The notes below the pieces were generated by a model. It was not told the origin of the DNA. It saw nothing but the letters and a program-made list of their open reading frames with translations, and did no database searches. From assembly GCA_023459275.1 (NCBI GenBank), contig JAEWVC010000001.1, positions 1 through 38,130 on the forward strand: a stretch of 38,130 nucleotides of DNA, in the 5' to 3' direction. This DNA comes from Bacillota bacterium. GTDB lineage: Bacteria > Bacillota > Clostridia > Christensenellales > Aristaeellaceae. Position numbers and translations under genes: made by a program. This document shows positions 1 through 7,239 of the stretch, one piece after another (position 1 is the stretch's first letter; each line of letters opens with the position of its first letter).

Positions 1-60
1 GTGCGACGATTGAGCCGGATGGACAGCTTTTTTCAAAAAGTGCCCTCCCCGCCCTTTGCA
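1..60. repeat. Partial dispersed-repeat copy at the window edge
   Basis: Bases 3-24 (GCGACGATTGAGCCGGATGG and on) match bases 2434-2455 with only two differences. They are followed by a CTTTTTTCAAAAAG palindrome and a CCCTCCCCGCCC tail that resembles the repeats at 16347-16410 and 38083-38130. The copy is cut by the window edge, so its full extent is unknown. No coding frame is supported here. Confidence 0.5.
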
Positions 61-85
61 CGCGTCCCCCATTGGGGCAGCCTGC

Positions 86-709
86 CTACGCATCCCCATA
101 CGCCGCCGCTGTCCGCGCAAAATCAATTAAGAATTGCATATCCTTGACGGTCAAAACGGCCTTGTAGTATTGCCTGTCCTCATTCACTTGGGATATGCGG
201 CGCAGCATTTCCGCCGCGCCGGCCTTGGCCACATCGGCGAATGACGCATATCCCGCCTCATACAGGGCCTTCGCCGCCGTTGGGCCGACGCCGTTGATCC
301 TGACCAGGTCGCAAAGGCCGTACAATTCGTCCTGCTCACCGTGCTTTTCCCAATAGTCCTTTGATGTCCTGATCCCTTTCTCGCAAAGGGACTGGATGCG
401 GCCGCGGTCCATGCCGGGAAAATCCGCAAGAGGCACGGGCTTTTGCTTGAAACTGCCCGCTTCCCTGCGCAGAATATTCAAATACGCTTCGTCAACGCCG
501 CATTTTTGCGCAAAAGCCGCGAGCTTTGCCGGGGAGGAAAGTTCCTTTTCCAGCTGCGCGACATTTTCAACGCCCTGGCTTGCGATCCGCGCAAAGTTCG
601 CGTCGATATCCTGCCAGAGGATCCTGCGGCCCGGAAGGAGGTTTTGGGCTTTCAGAAGGGCCTTGTATCCCTCCAAGCTGATCCTTTCAAGGCTCAATGA
701 ATAAGGCAT
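86..709 (-). CDS. DUF4332-like helix-hairpin-helix protein
   Basis: A 207-residue protein with no signal peptide or membrane segment, so cytoplasmic. The second half carries helix-hairpin-helix-like turns (DFPGMDRGRIQSLCEKGI near residues 97-114 and LVRINGVGPTAAKALYEAGY near 135-154). The motif order resembles DUF4332 proteins, whose paired HhH folds are thought to bind DNA or proteins; the exact function is unknown. The ATG has a good ribosome-binding site (CAGGAGG) about seven bases upstream. It is divergent from the helicase gene and appears monocistronic. Family assignment rests on recalled motif pattern, not on an alignment; a generic HhH protein is the main alternative. Confidence 0.75.
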   Translation of the reverse strand: MPYSLSLERISLEGYKALLKAQNLLPGRRILWQDIDANFARIASQGVENVAQLEKELSSPAKLAAFAQKCGVDEAYLNILRREAGSFKQKPVPLADFPGMDRGRIQSLCEKGIRTSKDYWEKHGEQDELYGLCDLVRINGVGPTAAKALYEAGYASFADVAKAGAAEMLRRISQVNEDRQYYKAVLTVKDMQFLIDFARTAAAYGDA

Positions 710-757
710 GCGCCGGCCTCCTGTCTATGCGGTTATGCTTTCATGATTCTGGGACAA

Positions 758-786
758 AGTGTATCAGATTTGTATGGAAGACACAA
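758..786 (-). promoter_or_regulatory. Probable sigma-A promoter of the HhH gene
   Basis: On the minus strand TTGTGT (781-786) and TACACT (758-763) are separated by 17 bases, about 50 bases upstream of the ATG at 709. Both hexamers are imperfect, so the call is moderate. Confidence 0.45.
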
Positions 787-811
787 GATCATCATAACCG
801 TTTTCTTCTGG

Positions 812-840
812 TTGACAAAACGACCGTTTTGTACTAAGCT
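812..840 (+). promoter_or_regulatory. Promoter with overlapping operator-like palindrome, helicase gene
   Basis: TTGACA (812-817), 17 bases, then TAAGCT (835-840). The spacer is almost entirely a palindrome, ACAAAACG-AC-CGTTTTGT (815-832), with perfect 8-base arms. A protein bound there would cover the -35 element and spacer, so repression is the simplest reading. The shape is typical of TetR-family operators, but no TetR gene is in the window. The predicted start of transcription near 847 leaves a leader of about 140 bases. Confidence 0.6.
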
Positions 841-891
841 ATTCCTGCGCAGTATTCAATTCCGTTGAAACGCGCCCTGTACCGCTATCGG

Positions 892-928
892 ACCGCGATT
901 TCCGCTATGTGGAAGCCGCGGTTTTTTT
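892..928 (+). terminator. Intrinsic terminator inside the helicase leader (attenuator or sRNA end)
   Basis: ACCGCGATTTCC (892-903) pairs with GGAAGCCGCGGT (910/911-922) around a short loop, with one A-C mismatch, and is followed directly by seven T residues. It lies after the promoter at 812-840 and before the helicase start at 988. Transcription from that promoter should therefore stop near 928 unless the hairpin is prevented, giving a small RNA of roughly 80 bases or a regulated leader. A second GC hairpin (GGGGCGC-CT-GCGCCCC, 932-947) follows, about 30 bases before the ribosome-binding site. Confidence 0.7.
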
Positions 929-987
929 GTGGGGGCGCCTGCGCCCCATCCGGGGCAGACCGCCCCAGCAATAACAAAGGAGTACCC

Positions 988-2211
988 ATGCAATTTCAAC
1001 AATTATCCATTCACCCGGCAATTCTGCGGGCGCTGGCCCAGGAAAACTATGTGGAGCCCACGCCCATCCAGACCAAGGCCATTCCCCCCGCCCTTTCGGG
1101 CCGGGATCTGCTGGGCTGCGCCCAGACGGGCACCGGCAAGACGGCCGCCTTTGCCGTGCCCATCCTGCAGCGGCTTGGGGCCAGGCCGCTGCCCGTGCAG
1201 GTGCGCAGGCCCGTCCGGGCGCTGATCCTTACGCCCACCAGGGAGCTGGCCCTGCAGATTTATGAAAGTTTTCTGGCCTACGGGCGCTATACCGGCCTGC
1301 GTGCCGCGGTGGTCTTCGGCGGCGTGGCCCAGGGACCCCAGGAGCAAAGCCTGCGCCGGGGCGTGGACATTCTGGTGGCCACGCCGGGCAGGCTCAACGA
1401 CCTTATCGGCCAGGGGCTGGCGGACCTTGGCCATGTGGAGATCCTCACTCTGGACGAAGCCGACCGCATGCTGGATATGGGCTTCATCCATGACGTGAAA
1501 AAAATCCTGCAAAAGACGCCCCGGGAAAAGCAGACGCTTCTTTTCTCCGCCACCATGCCCAAGGAGATCGCCGAGCTTTCCGATTCCCTGCTGCGGGACC
1601 CCGTCCGCGTGGACGTTGCCCCAGCCGCGCCCATGGTGGACCTGATCCGCCAGTCCGTATACTTTGTGGACAAGGTTAATAAGCGTGCCCTGCTGTTGCA
1701 CCTGCTAAAGGACAGCGCCATCGCTTCCGCGCTGGTATTCACCCGCACCAAACACGGCGCGGACCGCGTCGAAAGGGAACTGGTCCGGGGCGGCGTGAAC
1801 GCCAGGGCCATCCATGGCGACAAATCGCAGACCTCCCGCCAGCAGGCGCTGGACGGGTTCAAAAACAAAACCATCCGCGTGCTGGTGGCCACCGACATCG
1901 CGGCCCGGGGCATCGATATTGATGAGCTGTCCCATGTGATCAATTTCGACCTGCCGGACGTGCCGGAAACATACGTCCACCGCATCGGCCGCACAGGCCG
2001 CGCCGGGCGTGCCGGCACCGCCCTTTCCTTCTGCGATATCGAGGAGAAGGACAAACTGCGCGCTATTGAAAAACTCACGGGCCGCAAGGTGCCCGTGGTG
2101 GAAAACCATCCCTTCCCCATGCAGGTGTTTACCCCGCCGCCCAAGGTGCCAAGACCGCCCAGGCCGCCCAGGGCGGAACGGGCTCCCCAGGGCTGGCCGC
2201 CGCGGCGGTAA
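988..2211 (+). CDS. DEAD-box ATP-dependent RNA helicase, RhlE-like
   Basis: A 407-residue helicase that unwinds short RNA duplexes with ATP, typically in ribosome assembly, RNA decay or cold adaptation. All core motifs are present in order: Q motif (TPIQTKAIPPAL), Walker A AQTGTGKT, PTRELALQI, TPGRL, the DEAD box in TLDEADRMLDMGF, SATMP, VATDIAARGIDI and HRIGRTGRAGRAG. The C-terminal tail is short and rich in Pro and Arg (PPRPPRAERAPQGWPPRR), as in RhlE/short DbpA-like proteins. The frame is open upstream to 865, but ATG 988 is chosen because AAAGGAG sits seven bases before it and the protein then starts just ahead of the Q motif. The leader contains a terminator, suggesting conditional expression. 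The exact subfamily is uncertain. Confidence 0.95.
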   Translation: MQFQQLSIHPAILRALAQENYVEPTPIQTKAIPPALSGRDLLGCAQTGTGKTAAFAVPILQRLGARPLPVQVRRPVRALILTPTRELALQIYESFLAYGRYTGLRAAVVFGGVAQGPQEQSLRRGVDILVATPGRLNDLIGQGLADLGHVEILTLDEADRMLDMGFIHDVKKILQKTPREKQTLLFSATMPKEIAELSDSLLRDPVRVDVAPAAPMVDLIRQSVYFVDKVNKRALLLHLLKDSAIASALVFTRTKHGADRVERELVRGGVNARAIHGDKSQTSRQQALDGFKNKTIRVLVATDIAARGIDIDELSHVINFDLPDVPETYVHRIGRTGRAGRAGTALSFCDIEEKDKLRAIEKLTGRKVPVVENHPFPMQVFTPPPKVPRPPRPPRAERAPQGWPPRR

Positions 2212-2215
2212 TATA

Positions 2216-2263
2216 CCAGGGACGCTGTCCCTGGACCCTGCCAAAGGGGCAAGGCCCCTTTGG
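2216..2263. repeat. Pair of perfect palindromes after the helicase gene
   Basis: CCAGGGAC-GCT-GTCCCTGG (2216-2234) and CCAAAGGGGC-AAG-GCCCCTTTGG (2241-2263) begin four bases after the helicase stop. There is no T-run after either, so they are not classical terminators. They resemble the short intergenic palindromes (REP-like) common in GC-rich clostridia, though that comparison is from memory. Confidence 0.6.
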
Positions 2264-2329
2264 AATCCCCATTTATTGCTCTGCAAACAGGTTTGCGCGG
2301 CGCAGCCGCGTTCAGACTGTTAAAAAGCC

Positions 2330-2623
2330 CAGGGGAGGTATTGGAGGCTCCGCAGATGAGCGCCGCCTGCGGCGGATGAAGCGAAACCGGAGGAGGCCGG
2401 CGAAACGAGCCGTGGGAACGGTAGTGAACCACGGCGACAATTGAGCCGGATGAACCCGAGGCCCTCCAATTTCCAATCGAAAATCAGCGGCATGTGCGGT
2501 GATTTTCGCTGGAATTTCGTAGAAATTCCTACCTTACCCGAGCAAACGGCCGCACGGTGGCGCAGCCATCGTGCAGTGTAGCGAGGGAAAAGTTCGACAA
2601 AGTGGCAACGCCACTTTGTCGAA
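2330..2623. repeat. Hairpin-rich intergenic array between convergent genes
   Basis: No credible gene lies here. Successive inverted repeats include CGCCGC-CT-GCGGCG near 2365-2378, GCCGTGG...CCACGGC near 2409-2435, GAAAATCA...TGATTTTC near 2479-2510, GGAATTTC-GTA-GAAATTCC near 2512-2530, GCACGGTGGC-GCA-GCCATCGTGC near 2552-2574, and a perfect 14-base stem TTCGACAAAGTGGC-AAC-GCCACTTTGTCGAA at 2593-2623. The last ends three bases from the stop of the leftward ANTAR gene. Linkers such as GATGAAGCGAAA and CGAAACGA separate the stems. Bases 2434-2455 recur at 3-24. Confidence 0.65.
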
Positions 2624-2626
2624 ACA

Positions 2627-3250
2627 TTACAGCATTTCATACGTATTGACGATATCCTTTGCCACCTGCATCTTGGTCTGCCGGGTGTCCATGGCCTGTT
2701 TTTCGATGTGGCGGTGGGCCTGCTGCTCCGTCATGCGCAGGTATTGGATCAGGGCGCACTTGGCCCGGTCCACCATGCGCATCTCCTCAATCTTCTTTTG
2801 CAGCTTTTCATTCTGGTTTTGCAGCATCAGCATTCTGTTGCGGGCCGTCATGCTGAGCCTGAGCGCCTGGTCAAAGAGCTGGCGGAGAACCGGCTTGGCC
2901 ACCACCAGCACGCCGCTCTCCTCCACCTTCTGGGCCACCACCTCCGCCATGTCCGCCTTGATCAGCAGGATGACTCCCGCCAGGGTGCTTTGGGCAGCCT
3001 TGATAGCCAGGTCGATCCCCGGCTCATCGGTGAGCGGCGTGTTGATGACCACCAGCGTGTACTCCTCCAGCGCCAGGATCCGCCGGGCCTCCGCGCCGTT
3101 TTTTGCGGTCACGCACCGGCTGAACCCGGCCGCTCCCTGCAAAAGCGACTGCAACAGCTCCAGGCTTTTTTCCGAACTGCCTACCAGCAGCGTCATTCCT
3201 TCCAATGCCATCCCCTCTTTTCCGCACCTGCGTCCGCAAACGGCTTCCAC
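2627..3250 (-). CDS. ANTAR-domain RNA-binding antiterminator with degenerate receiver
   Basis: A 207-residue cytoplasmic regulator. Residues about 19-125 have the receiver-domain layout (TLLVGSSEKS, LVVINTPLTD, ILLIKAD, VVAKPV), but the usual acidic pair is GSS and the phospho-acceptor Asp is Asn70, so phosphorylation is unlikely. A coiled coil (about 136-160) leads to an ANTAR domain (about 146-205; AKCALIQYLRMTEQQAHRHIEKQAM). ANTAR proteins bind paired RNA hairpins and prevent termination. The gene follows glutamine synthetase by 15 bases, so the two are co-transcribed and nitrogen control is the likely role. GTG 3250 follows GGGGCGGA; ATG 3211 is an alternative start that keeps the whole receiver. 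Confidence 0.85.
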   Translation of the reverse strand: MEAVCGRRCGKEGMALEGMTLLVGSSEKSLELLQSLLQGAAGFSRCVTAKNGAEARRILALEEYTLVVINTPLTDEPGIDLAIKAAQSTLAGVILLIKADMAEVVAQKVEESGVLVVAKPVLRQLFDQALRLSMTARNRMLMLQNQNEKLQKKIEEMRMVDRAKCALIQYLRMTEQQAHRHIEKQAMDTRQTKMQVAKDIVNTYEML

Positions 3251-3265
3251 TCCGCCCCGGTGATG

Positions 3266-4567
3266 CTAGATGGTTTCAAAATGGCTTTGGAATACCTGCT
3301 GGGGATCCTCCTGCCAGTTCAGCCATACCCGTTCCTTTTCCCGGATGTAGGCATTCAGCGTCTGCTGGGGCAGCACGCCTTTGAGGAACACGCTTTCCTT
3401 GGCCAGCGCCAGCGCTTCCCCCAGATCGGCGGGCAGGCGCTGCAAAGCCGGCGACGGATTCGCCCGGTCAATGCTTCCCGTAAGGGCGGGGCCGGGCTCC
3501 GCCTCTGATGCGATGCCCTCCAGCGCGGCCTCCAGGACCAGCGCGAAAAGGAGGTACGGGTTGGTGGCCGGGTCGGGGGACCGAAGCTCCATCCTGGCAT
3601 CCTGCCCCCGCAAATCGGGAATGCGGATCAGGTGGGAGCGGTTGCCCTGGGACCAGCTCACAAAGCCCGGCGCGCCATGGGCGCCCAGGCGCTGATAGCT
3701 GTTGGGCAGGGGATTGCAAAACAGGCTGATCTCCCGGATCCTGCGCAGGATGCCGCCTACGGCATAGCGGGCTTCGCCCTCCAGCGATTCCCCCCCGCGG
3801 GCGAAAACGTTCTGGCCATCCTTGAACAAAAACAGGTTTACGTGCTGGCCGTTGCCGTTCTTGTCCTGCAAGGGCTTGGGCAGGAAGGAAGCGCTCAGCC
3901 CGTTCTGGGCGGCGATGGCGCGCACCACATCCTTGAAGGCCACCAGCTGGTCCGCCGCGGTCAGCGCGTCGGCGTGGCGGAAATCGATCTCATTCTGCCC
4001 CGGGCCCTGCTCGTGGTGGGAGGATTCGGGCTGGATATGCATGGCCTCCAGCGCAAGGCAGATCTCCCGGCGGACGTTCTCGCCCCTGTCATAGGGCGCT
4101 ACATCCAGGTAACCGGCGCTGTCCTGGGGCATTTTGGTGATATGCCCCTTTTCGTCCGCTTCGAACAGGTAAAACTCGCACTTGGCCGCCACGTGCATGG
4201 TGTACCCCATGTCCGAGGCTTTTTGCACCGCACGCCTTAAAATCCTGCGGCCATAGCCCTCATAGGGCCGGCCGTCCGGATACGTCAGATCGCAGAACAG
4301 CCGGATGACCCGGCCGCTTTGCGGCCGCCAGGGCAGCACCGACAGCGTGGCCGGGTCCGGCGAAAGGTACAGATCCCCCTGCGCGTCGGAAAAGCCGCGC
4401 ACCGCCGACGCGTCAAAGGGGATGCCCCCCCCGAACGCCCGGTTCAGCTCCCCCGGCTGGATGGATATGTTTTTCAGCCTGCCGTACAGGTCGCAAAAGG
4501 CCAGGCGGATGAACTTGACGTCGTTTTCCTCTACGAAGCGGATAACTTCCTGCTTGGTAATTTCCAT
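3266..4567 (-). CDS. glnA: Type I glutamine synthetase (short form)
   Basis: A 433-residue GSI enzyme: glutamate plus ammonia plus ATP gives glutamine. Visible landmarks are the N-terminal beta-grasp region (VKFIRLAFCDLYGRLKNISI, residues 18-37), the metal-binding AKCEFYLF (128-135), HHEQGPGQNEIDFRHADAL (184-202), the ATP loop PKPLQDKNGNGQHVNLFLF, and NRSHLIRIP with RMELRSPDPATNPYLLFA near the active-site arginines. It is slightly shorter than the usual 440-470 residues and lacks an adenylylation-loop tail typical of enteric enzymes. An AAGGAGG site precedes the ATG. It is divergent from a second, type III synthetase and cotranscribed with the ANTAR regulator. A related gamma-glutamyl ligase is possible but less likely in this context. 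Confidence 0.9.
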   Translation of the reverse strand: MEITKQEVIRFVEENDVKFIRLAFCDLYGRLKNISIQPGELNRAFGGGIPFDASAVRGFSDAQGDLYLSPDPATLSVLPWRPQSGRVIRLFCDLTYPDGRPYEGYGRRILRRAVQKASDMGYTMHVAAKCEFYLFEADEKGHITKMPQDSAGYLDVAPYDRGENVRREICLALEAMHIQPESSHHEQGPGQNEIDFRHADALTAADQLVAFKDVVRAIAAQNGLSASFLPKPLQDKNGNGQHVNLFLFKDGQNVFARGGESLEGEARYAVGGILRRIREISLFCNPLPNSYQRLGAHGAPGFVSWSQGNRSHLIRIPDLRGQDARMELRSPDPATNPYLLFALVLEAALEGIASEAEPGPALTGSIDRANPSPALQRLPADLGEALALAKESVFLKGVLPQQTLNAYIREKERVWLNWQEDPQQVFQSHFETI

Positions 4568-4678
4568 GGTCGTGCCTCCTTGTGCCGTAGGGCAGGACAG
4601 AAATGATTGGTCTGTATTATAGCATAGCTTGAAGCGGCTTTTCCACTCCCCGGCGCCCTTCCGGGCACCGGATGCCCC

Positions 4679-4707
4679 ATTTTACATTTTGCATAATCGA
4701 ATGTCAA
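4679..4707 (-). promoter_or_regulatory. sigma-A promoter for glnA and the ANTAR gene
   Basis: On the minus strand TTGACA (4702-4707) and TAAAAT (4679-4684) are separated by exactly 17 bases. The leader of roughly 105 bases begins with a 9-base-pair stem closed by a GGAA tetraloop (4650-4671). There is no T-run after it, so it is not an intrinsic terminator. Confidence 0.7.
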
Positions 4708-4897
4708 ATGATTCAAATGGCATTTCCGCGAAAAGCCTCCAATCCGGCCAAAATCAAACCGTGTAAAGATAAAATCCCTGCGGGCGGAAGGGCAGGATTT
4801 TGCCTTTCATGCAATATTCAATTCTACAAATTCATTTTTATCCCTGCCATTTCGCATGGGAACAGGAAAAAAACATTGCTCCCGTTTCAAAAAAGGA

Positions 4898-4926
4898 TTG
4901 ACAATCCACAGGGAAAAGGGTATACT
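4898..4926 (+). promoter_or_regulatory. sigma-A promoter for type III glutamine synthetase
   Basis: TTGACA (4898-4903), 17 bases, TATACT (4921-4926): near consensus. Transcription should begin near 4933, only a few bases before the antiterminator-type hairpin at 4936. Confidence 0.8.
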
Positions 4927-4935
4927 CTCCCCCAT

Positions 4936-4990
4936 ACAGCAAGGGCGCTGTGAGTTTTCTCGCAGCACCCTTGTCTATATTTTGAAAGAT
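4936..4990 (+). promoter_or_regulatory. Leader attenuator with ANTAR-type hexaloop hairpin (GSIII)
   Basis: Hairpin 1 is ACAGC (4936-4940), six-base loop AAGGGC (4941-4946), GCTGT (4947-4951). The competing terminator pairs CAAGGG (4940-4945) with CCCTTG (4968-4973), GCTG (4947-4950) with CAGC (4963-4966) and GAG with CTC around TTTT, followed by TCTATATTTT. The loop and 3' arm of hairpin 1 form the terminator's 5' arm, so the two folds exclude each other. ANTAR targets described in the literature carry six-base loops with A at position 1 and G at position 4, as here; the usual second hairpin was not found. Confidence 0.6.
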
Positions 4991-5031
4991 TTTCCCTTGG
5001 CAGGCCACAAAACGTGTAGGAGGCAATACCC

Positions 5032-7119
5032 ATGGCAAATCTTACAGAGCTTTTCGGCAGCATGGTATTCAATGACGCTATCATGCGGGCACGATTGCCC
5101 AAGGAAACATACCGCGCCTTGCAAAAGACCATAGACGAAGGCAAGCCCCTTGACCCGCAGGTGGCCAGCGTTGTGGCCAACGCCATGAAGGATTGGGCCG
5201 TGGAAAAGGGCGTCACCCACTATACCCACTGGTTCCAACCCATGACGGGCATCACCGCTGAGAAGCACGACAGCTTCATTTCCCCTGTCAAGGGCGGCGG
5301 CGTGATCCTGGAGTTCAGCGGCAAGGAGCTCATCAAGGGCGAGCCGGATGCTTCCTCCTTCCCCTCCGGCGGGCTGCGGGCCACCTTTGAGGCCAGGGGC
5401 TATACCGCCTGGGACCCCACTTCCTACGCTTTCATCAAGGATAAGGTGCTGTGCATTCCCACCGCCTTCTGCTCCTACGGCGGCGAGGCGCTGGACAAAA
5501 AGACCCCGCTGCTGCGCTCCATGGAGGTGCTTAGCAAGCAGGCGGTCCGTATTTTGAAGCTTTTCGGCCACGAGGACGTGAACCACGTGTTTTCCACCGT
5601 GGGCCCGGAGCAGGAATACTTTCTCATCGACAAGGACCTCTACGACAAGCGCCGCGATCTTGTCTATACCGGCAGGACGCTCTTTGGCGCCAAGCCGCCC
5701 AAGGGCCAGGAGCTGGAAGACCATTATTTCGGCGCCATCAAGCCCCGCATCCAGGCGTTTATGGACGCGCTGAACGAGGAGCTTTGGAAGCTTGGCGTAC
5801 TGGCCAAGACCGAGCATAACGAGGTGGCCCCCGCCCAGCACGAGCTGGCGCCCATCTTCTCCATCACCAACGTGGCGGCCGACCATAACCAGCTCTGTAT
5901 GGAGATAATGAAAAAGGTTGCCGGCCGGTTTGGCCTTACGTGCCTTCTGCATGAGAAGCCCTTTGCCGGGGTCAACGGTTCGGGCAAGCACAACAACTGG
6001 TCCATGGCCACCAACACCGGCATGAATTTGCTGGAGCCGGGCCAGACGCCTTACGAAAACGCCCAGTTCCTGCTGTTCCTGGCCGCGGTTTTGAAGGCGG
6101 TGGATGAGCACCAGGATGTGCTGCGGGTATCCGTCGCCAGCGCCAACAATGACCACCGCCTGGGCGCCAATGAAGCGCCGCCGGCCATTGTATCCGTGTT
6201 CCTGGGCGAAGAGCTCACCGACATCGTGGAGTCTCTGACCACGGGCAGCCCCTACAACAGCCGCAAAAAGAGCGAGATGACCATCGGCGTGGATGTCCTC
6301 CCTCCGCTGCCCAAGGATTCCACCGACCGCAACCGCACCTCCCCCTTCGCCTTCACCGGCAACAAGTTCGAATTCCGCATGCTGGGTTCCTCCTTCTCCA
6401 TCAGCGGCCCCAACATCGTTCTGAACACCATCGTGGCCGATGAACTGAAGCAGTTTGCCGAGGTGCTGGAAGGCGCGAAAGACTTTACCGCCACGCTCCA
6501 TGAACTGATCGTGAAGGTATTCAAGGATCACAAGCGCATCATCTTCAACGGCAACAACTACGCTGCCGAATGGGTGACGGAGGCCGAATCCCGCGGGCTG
6601 CTCAACCTGACCTCCACCGTGCAGGCGCTGCCCTACTTTGTGAAGGAAAAGAACATCAAGCTCTTTACCTCCCACAAGGTGTTCAGCGAGACGGAGATGC
6701 ACAGCCGCTACGAGATCCTGCTGGAAGGCTACTGCAAGGTGCTGAGCATTGAGGCCTTCACCATGCTGGACATCGCCCGCAAGGACATCCTGCCCGCGGT
6801 GCTTGCCTATTCCAAGGCTGTGGCCGATACCGCCGTCAGCAAGAAGGCATTGCTTCCCTCCCTCTCCCTTTCCTGTGAGGAGGCGCTTCTTTCCAAGCTG
6901 TCGGGCCTTACGGATTCCTTCGCCAAAAAGATCGAAGCCCTGGCCGACGCCATGGCGGAAAACGGCGCGGCGGACCTCCTTGCCCACGCCACCCACGGCC
7001 GCGACGCATTGGTGCCCGCCATGGCGGAGCTCCGGGCCGTGGCCGATGAGCTGGAAACCATCGTGGCCAAGGATTACTGGCCCCTTCCCTCCTACGGGGA
7101 ACTGCTGTTCAACATCTGA
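5032..7119 (+). CDS. glnN: Type III glutamine synthetase
   Basis: A 695-residue cytoplasmic enzyme, the full length expected for the GSIII family (about 700), a dodecamer unrelated in size to GSI. Landmarks are THYTHWFQPMTG and AEKHDSFI near residues 63-84, GPEQEYFLID, EVAPAQHELAPIF with SITNVAADHNQLCMEIM, LLHEKPFAGVNGSGKHNNWS (ATP/metal site), RLGANEAPPAIVSVFLG and NKFEFRMLGSSFSISGPN. It makes glutamine from ammonia, glutamate and ATP. AGGAGG lies eight bases before the ATG. It is followed after 120 bases by the ammonium transporter, probably in the same transcript. Its leader carries an attenuator likely to be read by the nearby ANTAR protein. Confidence 0.95.
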   Translation: MANLTELFGSMVFNDAIMRARLPKETYRALQKTIDEGKPLDPQVASVVANAMKDWAVEKGVTHYTHWFQPMTGITAEKHDSFISPVKGGGVILEFSGKELIKGEPDASSFPSGGLRATFEARGYTAWDPTSYAFIKDKVLCIPTAFCSYGGEALDKKTPLLRSMEVLSKQAVRILKLFGHEDVNHVFSTVGPEQEYFLIDKDLYDKRRDLVYTGRTLFGAKPPKGQELEDHYFGAIKPRIQAFMDALNEELWKLGVLAKTEHNEVAPAQHELAPIFSITNVAADHNQLCMEIMKKVAGRFGLTCLLHEKPFAGVNGSGKHNNWSMATNTGMNLLEPGQTPYENAQFLLFLAAVLKAVDEHQDVLRVSVASANNDHRLGANEAPPAIVSVFLGEELTDIVESLTTGSPYNSRKKSEMTIGVDVLPPLPKDSTDRNRTSPFAFTGNKFEFRMLGSSFSISGPNIVLNTIVADELKQFAEVLEGAKDFTATLHELIVKVFKDHKRIIFNGNNYAAEWVTEAESRGLLNLTSTVQALPYFVKEKNIKLFTSHKVFSETEMHSRYEILLEGYCKVLSIEAFTMLDIARKDILPAVLAYSKAVADTAVSKKALLPSLSLSCEEALLSKLSGLTDSFAKKIEALADAMAENGAADLLAHATHGRDALVPAMAELRAVADELETIVAKDYWPLPSYGELLFNI

Positions 7120-7143
7120 CCTGAATATTTTAGATCATCCGGC

Positions 7144-7200
7144 GCACAAAGGCGTGCAAGCGGAAAATCTCCGCCTGCGCGCCTTTTGCTATATTTTTTT
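7144..7200 (+). promoter_or_regulatory. Intercistronic attenuator with ANTAR-type hexaloop hairpin (amt)
   Basis: GCAC (7144-7147), six-base loop AAAGGC (7148-7153), GTGC (7154-7157) forms a small hairpin. The competing terminator pairs AAAGGCGTGCA (7148-7158) with TGCGCGCCTTT (7176-7186) and GCGGA with TCCGC around a short loop, with one mismatch and one G-T pair, and runs into TTTTGCTATATTTTTTT. The arrangement copies that before the type III synthetase: the loop and 3' arm of the small hairpin are the 5' arm of the terminator. It would set how much GSIII transcript reads on into the transporter. Confidence 0.65.
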
Positions 7201-7239
7201 CCTTATTGCGCGCCTGAAAAATTCAAGGAGGAATGGGAA

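Larger units (their letters stand above)
4568..5031. other. Divergent regulatory region between two glutamine synthetases
   Basis: No gene is visible in these 464 bases. They hold the leftward glnA promoter (4679-4707), a very stable glnA leader stem CCGGCGCCC-TTCC-GGGCACCGG (4650-4671), an AT-rich middle with an imperfect AAAATCC-CTGC / GCAGGATTTT hairpin near 4770-4801, and the rightward promoter plus attenuator for the type III enzyme. A second TATAAT occurs in the glnA leader near 4616-4622, but without a matching -35. Confidence 0.6.

Noticed and set aside
4650..4671. A third ANTAR-type attenuator in the glnA leader
   Set aside because: AAGGGC is present but the stable fold is a nine-pair stem with a GGAA tetraloop, not a hexaloop, and no T-run follows.
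4975..6996. A 673-codon minus-strand frame under the type III glutamine synthetase
   Set aside because: Antisense shadow of a full-length conserved enzyme; no recognisable domain.
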